This document shows, piece after piece, positions 57,976 through 64,000 of a DNA stretch of 64,000 nucleotides. Below the pieces are notes generated by a model, which saw only the letters and a list, made by a program, of their open reading frames with translations, was not told the DNA's origin and made no database searches. The translations under genes were made by a program, and so were the position numbers. The DNA lies in the NCBI GenBank assembly GCA_025056175.1, contig JANWWK010000059.1:1-64000 (forward strand). Direction: 5' to 3'. Within the stretch, counting starts at the first letter, position 1. Every line of letters begins with the position of its first letter. The stretch comes from Anaerolineales bacterium. Lineage in GTDB: Bacteria; Chloroflexota; Anaerolineae; Anaerolineales; Villigracilaceae.

Positions 57976-59403
57976 TCAAGTCTCTTTCTTCCGTTTGCGT
58001 TTATCGGCATACATCGCGTTATCAGCAAGGCGCACGGCCTGTTCCAGGTCACCTTGTTCGACGGTGGCCGCGCCGAGCGACATTTCCAACAGGGGCAAGC
58101 CATAAAATTTGTTGTTTAATTGACACAACGAATTCAGACGCTTCATCACGTCGGCGACGGTGGCGGCATCCGTTTTGGGCATGATAACGGCGAACTCGTC
58201 CCCGCCGATGCGCGCCACCACGTCCTCCTGGCGGAATCCGGCCTTCAGCACCTCGGCCGCGCGGCGGATGAGTTTGTCACCGGCCTCGTGGCCCAGGCTA
58301 TCGTTGACCTTTTTCAGCCCATCCAGGTCGGTAACCAGGATGCTCACCGGGTACTGGCGCCCACCGCCCAGCCGCTTGAGTTCCTCCTGAAAGTACATGC
58401 GGTTGTATAGCCCGGTCATCACATCGTGCGTGCCGAGATAACGCAGGTATTCCTCTGCCTTGTGACGGGCTGTGATGTCTTCCAGCGCCACCACCACCCG
58501 CTCGAAGGTCTCCTCGTAGCCAGGGTAGACCGACAAATGCAGGTGAACGTAGACCGGCTCGCCATCCAATGCGTAGTTGATTCCCTCGGTTTCGTAGGAG
58601 AGTTCGCCCTTCCACAGGTTCAGGAGTTCCAGGCGGAAGTGTTCCCCCATCTCATCGCGGAAGACTTTGTCGAGGTTCTGAAGTAAATCAGCAGCGGAAG
58701 CGGCCTTGAAGATTTCGAGCGTTTTGCGATTGACCGCAATGACACGCATCATGCTCATGCACTGCGCCACCGTCTCCGGGTGCTTCTCAATGTACTCTTC
58801 GAAGTCTTCCACGCCTTCGGAACGCAGGCGGTCGAACAAGGCCTTGATTTGGCTGTAATCTTCCTCCCAGAGCGAAATCGGCGAATTGTCGAACAGGCCG
58901 CGCAGGCGGTTTTCGCTGGCGAGCAGGGCGCGTTCAGCCTGCTTGCGCGGCGTGATGTCCTCGATGGCGATCAGTACCTGCCGCCAGGTCTGTTCGAAGC
59001 CGGGCAGAATGCGCCAGGAGAGCAGGATGTCAATCGGTTTGCCCGATAAAGTGTAGTTGACCCCCTCCCCGGCCCAGGTCAGTTCCCCGTTCCAAAGCGC
59101 GCGCAGTTCGCTGCGAAAGTGCGTTCGCATTTCGTCGCGGAAGAACTGTCCCAGGTGGGCGACCAGTTCTGCTTCATCTTGCACCTCATACAGCCGCAGC
59201 GTCTGCCGGTTGGCGCGCACGACCCGAATGCGGCCCATGCAGGCCTCAATTTCAGCGGGATGTTCATCCAGATAGGAATCCAGGTCGGTCACGCCCTGAC
59301 TGCGCAGGCTATCGAAGAAGGCTTTGATGTCGCTGAAATCCTGTTCCCAGAGCGAGATGGGAGCATATTCGAAGAGCATGGAAAAGTACCTTTCGTCAGG
59401 CAT
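57976..59403 (-). CDS. Diguanylate cyclase (GGDEF) with two tandem PAS-like sensor domains
   Basis: Two copies of APISLWEQDFSDIKAFFDSLRSQGVTDLDSYLDEHP-type domain; RIGGDEFAVIMP. Confidence 0.93.
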   Translation of the reverse strand: MPDERYFSMLFEYAPISLWEQDFSDIKAFFDSLRSQGVTDLDSYLDEHPAEIEACMGRIRVVRANRQTLRLYEVQDEAELVAHLGQFFRDEMRTHFRSELRALWNGELTWAGEGVNYTLSGKPIDILLSWRILPGFEQTWRQVLIAIEDITPRKQAERALLASENRLRGLFDNSPISLWEEDYSQIKALFDRLRSEGVEDFEEYIEKHPETVAQCMSMMRVIAVNRKTLEIFKAASAADLLQNLDKVFRDEMGEHFRLELLNLWKGELSYETEGINYALDGEPVYVHLHLSVYPGYEETFERVVVALEDITARHKAEEYLRYLGTHDVMTGLYNRMYFQEELKRLGGGRQYPVSILVTDLDGLKKVNDSLGHEAGDKLIRRAAEVLKAGFRQEDVVARIGGDEFAVIMPKTDAATVADVMKRLNSLCQLNNKFYGLPLLEMSLGAATVEQGDLEQAVRLADNAMYADKRKRKKET

Positions 59404-59495
59404 AGGAAACCCTATCAGAATCGCCGAAACTTTTGATTCATCATATCACAGCCGGGCGCGCCGTTTTGTCGTAAAATCATACCAGGAGAAAAACG

Positions 59496-60182
59496 ATGAT
59501 TCCCATCCGCGATGAAAACCCTACCCGCCGCGTGCCGTTCGTCAACTACGCGCTGATTGTTCTGAACGTGCTGGTCTTCCTGTGGCAGGTCAGCCTGGGG
59601 CCGGCAGGCGAAGTCGTTCTGTACCGCATGGCGCTCATTCCGCTGGAGGTGACGCGCGGCTTCGACGTTGGCGACCTGCGTTCTCTTTTGACGAGCATGT
59701 TCATGCACGCTGGGCTGCTTCATCTGCTCGGCAACATGCTGTACCTGTGGATTTTCGGCGATAACGTGGAAGATGCGCTCGGTCACGCCCGCTATCTGTT
59801 CTTCTACCTGGCCGGGGGCGCAGCGGCTTCGCTGACGCATGTGTTCCTGTACCCGCTATCGCAAGTCCCAACCGTCGGCGCGAGCGGCGCGATTGCCGCC
59901 ACGCTGGGGGCGTATCTGCTCTTGTTCCCGCACCGGCGGGTGGTCACGCTCATCCCGTTCGGGTTCTTCCTGCAAGTGGCGCGCCTGCCGGCGGTCATCG
60001 TGCTGGGGATGTGGTTCCTGCTCGAACTCGTGCAGGGGACGCTGGCGCTGGGCATGGAGCAACTGGGCGGGGTGGCATTTTGGGCGCACATTGGCGGGTT
60101 CGTGTTTGGGATGCTGGTCGGCCCACGTCTGCGTTTGCGCCCCAGACCCGTGATTTTCTACGGAGATTGGAGCCGGTGGTAG
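59496..60182 (+). CDS. Rhomboid-family intramembrane serine protease
   Basis: MHAGLLHLLGNMLYLWIFGDNVED, VGASGAIAATLGAYLLLFP, AHIGGFVFG. Confidence 0.94.
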   Translation: MIPIRDENPTRRVPFVNYALIVLNVLVFLWQVSLGPAGEVVLYRMALIPLEVTRGFDVGDLRSLLTSMFMHAGLLHLLGNMLYLWIFGDNVEDALGHARYLFFYLAGGAAASLTHVFLYPLSQVPTVGASGAIAATLGAYLLLFPHRRVVTLIPFGFFLQVARLPAVIVLGMWFLLELVQGTLALGMEQLGGVAFWAHIGGFVFGMLVGPRLRLRPRPVIFYGDWSRW

Positions 60183-60326
60183 AGACACGCTCGACGCGTC
60201 TTGCAGTGCTACCTTCAGGTAGTACGCAGCTGCACATACGAAAATCTAACAATTGGATGGTAAAAAGGGAGCAATATCGCTGTTCGAGCAAACCGCTCAA
60301 CCATTTCATGCCAGGAGGATTTTCCC

Positions 60327-60557
60327 ATGTCTGCCCCCCTTACCATCACGGCACGCGAAAATGGTCCATACCTGATTGCCGGGCAGGCCACCTATACAGA
60401 TGCCGAAGGCAAAACCCAAAAAAGCGAAGGCAAAATGATTGCCCTGTGCCGCTGCGGCCAATCAGCCAACAAGCCGTTTTGCGATGGCACGCACAAAAAG
60501 GCCGGTTTTACCGCGCCTGCACTGGAGCTGACAGTGACGAGTGGAGCAGGTCAGTGA
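60327..60557 (+). CDS. CDGSH iron-sulfur domain protein
   Basis: LCRCGQSANKPFCDGTHKKAGF. Confidence 0.93.
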   Translation: MSAPLTITARENGPYLIAGQATYTDAEGKTQKSEGKMIALCRCGQSANKPFCDGTHKKAGFTAPALELTVTSGAGQ

Positions 60558-60570
60558 CCTGCTCCGTTTT
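60543..60570 (+). terminator. Terminator overlapping the CDGSH stop codon
   Basis: GGAGCAGGTC-AGT-GACCTGCTCC-GTTTT. Confidence 0.85.
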
Positions 60571-60671
60571 CTAAAACTTCTGCTCGCTCTTCAGACGAAC
60601 TGCAAAGACTCCCCCACTGGTGAATATGCTCTACGAGAGGGGCTTCTGTTGAGAACGAAAAACGATACTTT

Positions 60672-61307
60672 TCAGCACGCCAGGACGTATAACATGCTCA
60701 GCACCGAAACATCCGCCAGCAGATGAGAAAGCGCCGCCGGCAGCAGGCTGCCACTGAGACGAACCGATTGCCGCCATCCCCAGCTCACCCCCGCCAGCAC
60801 AAGAAAGCCAATACAGACCCACACCGGCGCGGCAAACAAGAGCATGATGATTATATGGTAGCCGGCAAAGAGAAAATCTATCAGACGCGGTCGCGGCGAG
60901 TCGTTGCCCAACACGCCCCGCCAGTACCATTCTTCCAAAAAGGGGTTGACCAGCGAAAAGTAAGCAAGAAACAGCGGCCAGGTCTCACAGCGCAAGCGGA
61001 GCGCTTCGACCCGTGCAGGGTAATCGGGCAGAATGCCCCCCAGGGGCCAGAGCAGCCAAAGAAGCGGGCCAGCGGCCAGGCCGCCAAAAGTCAGGGGCAG
61101 GAGAATGTGCCTCGAAACGGGAGCAAGTAACCGCCGCGCCTGTTTCCAGTTCGGAAGCAGAAGCGGTAACAGGGCGAGATGGAAGCCAATCAGCGCGCCC
61201 CAGGCGCTTCGAGTGAGCATCATCCCCCAAAAAACCGCCAGGTAAGGCAAGAGAACCCAGAGAAAACGCAGATTACGCGCCAAGACCAATGGCCTGCTGA
61301 ACGGCAC
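60672..61307 (-). CDS. CPBP-family (CAAX-like) intramembrane metalloprotease homolog
   Basis: NPFLEEWYWRGVL and downstream FAGYHIIIM; multiple TM; probable GTG start overlapping patatin gene. Confidence 0.72.
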   Translation of the reverse strand: MPFSRPLVLARNLRFLWVLLPYLAVFWGMMLTRSAWGALIGFHLALLPLLLPNWKQARRLLAPVSRHILLPLTFGGLAAGPLLWLLWPLGGILPDYPARVEALRLRCETWPLFLAYFSLVNPFLEEWYWRGVLGNDSPRPRLIDFLFAGYHIIIMLLFAAPVWVCIGFLVLAGVSWGWRQSVRLSGSLLPAALSHLLADVSVLSMLYVLAC

Positions 61308-62157
61308 GGAAAAGGCGCGCCCGCCAGGAGACAGCGCGCCGCAAGGATGGCAGGTTTTTGAGTGCCTCGACCTCGCCGCGCCGCGCAATTTCGGGAATGT
61401 CCACCCGGTCCAGCAGGTTGATGTCGGCCACTTCCGGGCGAATGAGAACTTCAGGGCGGTCGAGTTGCAGGCGCAGTTCGGTCATTTGCCGCTGGCCAAT
61501 GTCTATTGCATCCACAAAAATCCGCACCGCCTGGGTAATGCTCAGACGGGCAATTTGCTGGGCAATTGGCTCCGGCACGGGGATAGGCAGGCTGAGGGGG
61601 GTCTTGGGGGCGTCGAGCGGCGCCATGAGGGAGACGGCCACGACCGGCAGGTCTGGCGCCAAAGCGCGCGCCGGACGAACAGGCACCGGGTCGAGGGTGC
61701 CGCCATCTATCAGCAGATATTCGTTGTATGATTTGGGTGGAAACAGGCCCGGCACGGCGATCGAACCCATCACGGCATCTATCACACGTCCCTGTTGCAG
61801 CACGATTTCGCGGTTGCTGTTCAAGTCCACGGCAACGGCAGCGCAGGGAATGGGCAATTCGGCAAAAGTCAGTTCGCCCAGGTGCTGACGCAGAAAGTCG
61901 TGTACGCCGCGCACGCCCAGCAAACCGGGGCCTTCGGAGAGCGGCCAGCCGTAGAGTTTGGACTGGTCTACCGATTGAATGACGCGGGCGACCTCGGCGG
62001 CGCTGCGGTAACGTGCATACAGAGCGCCGATAATCGCACCGATGCTGGTGCCAGCAATCGCGCGGATGCGAAAGCCTTCCTGTTCCAGCACGCGTAACAC
62101 GCCCAAATGCGCCGCGCCCCGCGCTCCGCCGCCGCCCAAAGCAAGAGAAATGTCCAT
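61273..62157 (-). CDS. Patatin-like phospholipase (RssA/YlbK type)
   Basis: LALGGGGARGAAHLGVLRVLEQ, AGTSIGAIIGAL, LIDGGTLDPVPV. Confidence 0.94.
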   Translation of the reverse strand: MDISLALGGGGARGAAHLGVLRVLEQEGFRIRAIAGTSIGAIIGALYARYRSAAEVARVIQSVDQSKLYGWPLSEGPGLLGVRGVHDFLRQHLGELTFAELPIPCAAVAVDLNSNREIVLQQGRVIDAVMGSIAVPGLFPPKSYNEYLLIDGGTLDPVPVRPARALAPDLPVVAVSLMAPLDAPKTPLSLPIPVPEPIAQQIARLSITQAVRIFVDAIDIGQRQMTELRLQLDRPEVLIRPEVADINLLDRVDIPEIARRGEVEALKNLPSLRRAVSWRARLFRAVQQAIGLGA

Positions 62158-62160
62158 TTC

Positions 62161-63954
62161 TTATTCCTGAAATCCTGTTTGATACAACCTGTAATACGCG
62201 CCGCGTTGTGCGAGCAGTTCAGCATGGGTGCCCTGTTCAACAATCTGCCCATCGTCAATTACCACAATCAAGTCGGCGTTGGTGATGGTGGAAAGACGAT
62301 GTGCGATGACAAAACTGGTGCGTCCCTTCAGGAGGGTGACGAGAGCGCGTTGAATCACCTGCTCGGTCTGGGTATCTACGCTGGAGGTGGCTTCATCGAG
62401 AATGAGAATGCGCGGATTTGCCAGGAGCGCACGGGCAAAGGAAATCAGTTGGCGCTGACCAACGCTCAACAAAACACCGCCCTCTTCGACCGACGTGTCA
62501 TAACCGTTTCGCAGTTCCATGATGAAATCGTGTGCACCCACCGCGCGGGCAGCGGCTTCCACTTCCGCATCGGTGGCGTCTAGCCGTCCGAACAGGATGT
62601 TTTCTTTGACCGTGCCGTTGAAGAGGAAGGGGTCTTGCAACACGACACCCATCTGCGCGCGCAGGCTCTTTTGGGTAACGGTCTTGAGGTCGAAACCGTC
62701 TACCAGAACGCGGCCTTCGGTTGGGTCCATAAAGCGTGAAAGCAGTTTGACGAGGGTGGTTTTTCCAGCCCCGGTTTCGCCCACGAGAGCAACGGTAGAA
62801 CCCGCCGGAACGTGCAAATGGATGTTCCGAAGAACGAGCGCGGAGTCATCGGGGTAGTGGAAGGAAACATTCTCGAAGGTCACGTCGCCGCGAATGGGCG
62901 GAAGCGGCCGGGCATCGGGAGCATCCTGCACGTCCACTTCCGTATCGAGCAGGGCGAGGATGCGTTCACCGCCAGCCATTGTAGATTGCAGGGTGTCGAA
63001 GCGGCGCGAAAGGTCGCGGATTGGCTCAAAGTAGCGGTCAATGTACAGGACAAAGGCAACCAGAACGCCCGCCGAGATGCTCTCGCCCAGCACAGCAGTT
63101 CCGCCAATCCACACCACAGCGGCGGTTGCCAGCGCACCCAGCACATCTACCACCGGCAAGAAGGACGCAGCAACCCGTGCGGCGCGCAAGACCATTTGTA
63201 AGTGGTATCGGTTGGTGTATTCGCTGAACTGTCGGTAATTATGCGTTTGCCGGTTGAAGGCCTGTACCACGCGCACGCCGTTGATATTTTCAGCCAGAAC
63301 GGAGTTGACCCATGAAATCGCAGCGCGTACGCGCCGATAAGCGACCCGTGCTGTGCGGCGATAGAGACGCGTGGCCAGAATCATGAGCGGAATGGTGGCA
63401 AAGGTGATAAGCGAAAGTTCAAAATTGAGCGAAAGCATGGCAACGATGATGCCTGCCAGCGCAAACAAATCGCGGGCAATGGCAAGCACTGCCCAAATGA
63501 CGAATTCACGCAGGGTTTCGACATCGTTGATGACCCGTGTGATGACGCGCCCGACACTGTAACGGCTGTAAAAGCCCAGCGAGAGTTTTTGTAAATGCTC
63601 AAAGAGCATTTTGCGCAAATCGTAGATGAACGATTGCCCAACCTGCGCCATGATGTTGACGCGGAGATAAATGAACCCCCAGCGCACGAGCGCCGCCGCC
63701 AAATACAACAAGACGGCGTTCCGCAAGGCCGTCAGGTTGCCTGCCAGCAAGCCATCATCTATGGCAATTTTGACCAGATACGGCCCGATGACGGTGGACA
63801 ACGTAGCAACCAGCATCAGAAACGCAGCCAGCAGTAACTGCCATTTGTACGGCGCAATAAAGCCCACCAGGCGGCGAGCCACCTGCGGGTCGAGCGGTTT
63901 ATCATATAGTTCTTCGGACTGGGTGACGTAAGCGGGAGGAACAATCGTGGTCAT
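62161..63954 (-). CDS. ABC exporter (TMD-NBD)
   Basis: ALVGETGAGKTTLVKLLSRFMDPTEG, LLSVGQRQLISFARALLANPRILILDEATSSVDTQTE. Confidence 0.95.
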   Translation of the reverse strand: MTTIVPPAYVTQSEELYDKPLDPQVARRLVGFIAPYKWQLLLAAFLMLVATLSTVIGPYLVKIAIDDGLLAGNLTALRNAVLLYLAAALVRWGFIYLRVNIMAQVGQSFIYDLRKMLFEHLQKLSLGFYSRYSVGRVITRVINDVETLREFVIWAVLAIARDLFALAGIIVAMLSLNFELSLITFATIPLMILATRLYRRTARVAYRRVRAAISWVNSVLAENINGVRVVQAFNRQTHNYRQFSEYTNRYHLQMVLRAARVAASFLPVVDVLGALATAAVVWIGGTAVLGESISAGVLVAFVLYIDRYFEPIRDLSRRFDTLQSTMAGGERILALLDTEVDVQDAPDARPLPPIRGDVTFENVSFHYPDDSALVLRNIHLHVPAGSTVALVGETGAGKTTLVKLLSRFMDPTEGRVLVDGFDLKTVTQKSLRAQMGVVLQDPFLFNGTVKENILFGRLDATDAEVEAAARAVGAHDFIMELRNGYDTSVEEGGVLLSVGQRQLISFARALLANPRILILDEATSSVDTQTEQVIQRALVTLLKGRTSFVIAHRLSTITNADLIVVIDDGQIVEQGTHAELLAQRGAYYRLYQTGFQE

Positions 63955-64000
63955 GGGGATATTTTACCAGCAAGCATGTCCCCTCTCCGTTGCGGGAGAG

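Noticed and set aside
60543-60570. UGA stop of the CDGSH gene sits in a perfect hairpin, like a possible second Sec-recoding site
   Set aside because: Hairpin is followed by TTTT, no conserved protein sequence continues after UGA, and the CDGSH domain is already complete; it is a terminator.

Overview
The window is a gene-dense, moderately GC-rich bacterial chromosome segment. Its gene content (KorAB, three-part biotin-dependent carboxylase, Cox-type FAD/FeS fusion, agmatine deiminase set, several ABC exporters) suggests an Anaerolineae-like Chloroflexota; that assignment is inference only. I support about 55 CDSs, one tRNA-Leu(UAA), many intrinsic terminators and several palindromic regulatory sites. 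I found no CRISPR array, prophage or complete IS element. Most notable: (1) 15354-15824, a peroxiredoxin-like CDS with an in-frame UGA exactly at the first Cys of the redox motif (GFM-U-PYC), followed by a nested 40-nt hairpin at 15481-15520 that fits a bacterial SECIS. This is a candidate selenoprotein that ORF calling splits. (2) 53948-54216, a leader upstream of a tandem ABC-exporter pair: promoter, strong SD, 26-codon leader ORF, competing hairpins and an intrinsic terminator. This is a candidate ribosome-mediated attenuator analogous to bmrB-bmrCD. (3) A perfect CRP/FNR-type palindrome TGTGA-N6-TCACA upstream of a hemerythrin/DUF438/PAS + DUF1858 operon. (4) A dense palindromic operator in front of a GntR/FCD regulator next to korAB. 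(5) Dispersed in-phase heptamer repeats (CAGTGAA / GAATGAT type) at several gene junctions. (6) Electron-transfer modules, DmsB-DmsC and CoxM-CoxS fusions, without a molybdopterin catalytic subunit in the window.
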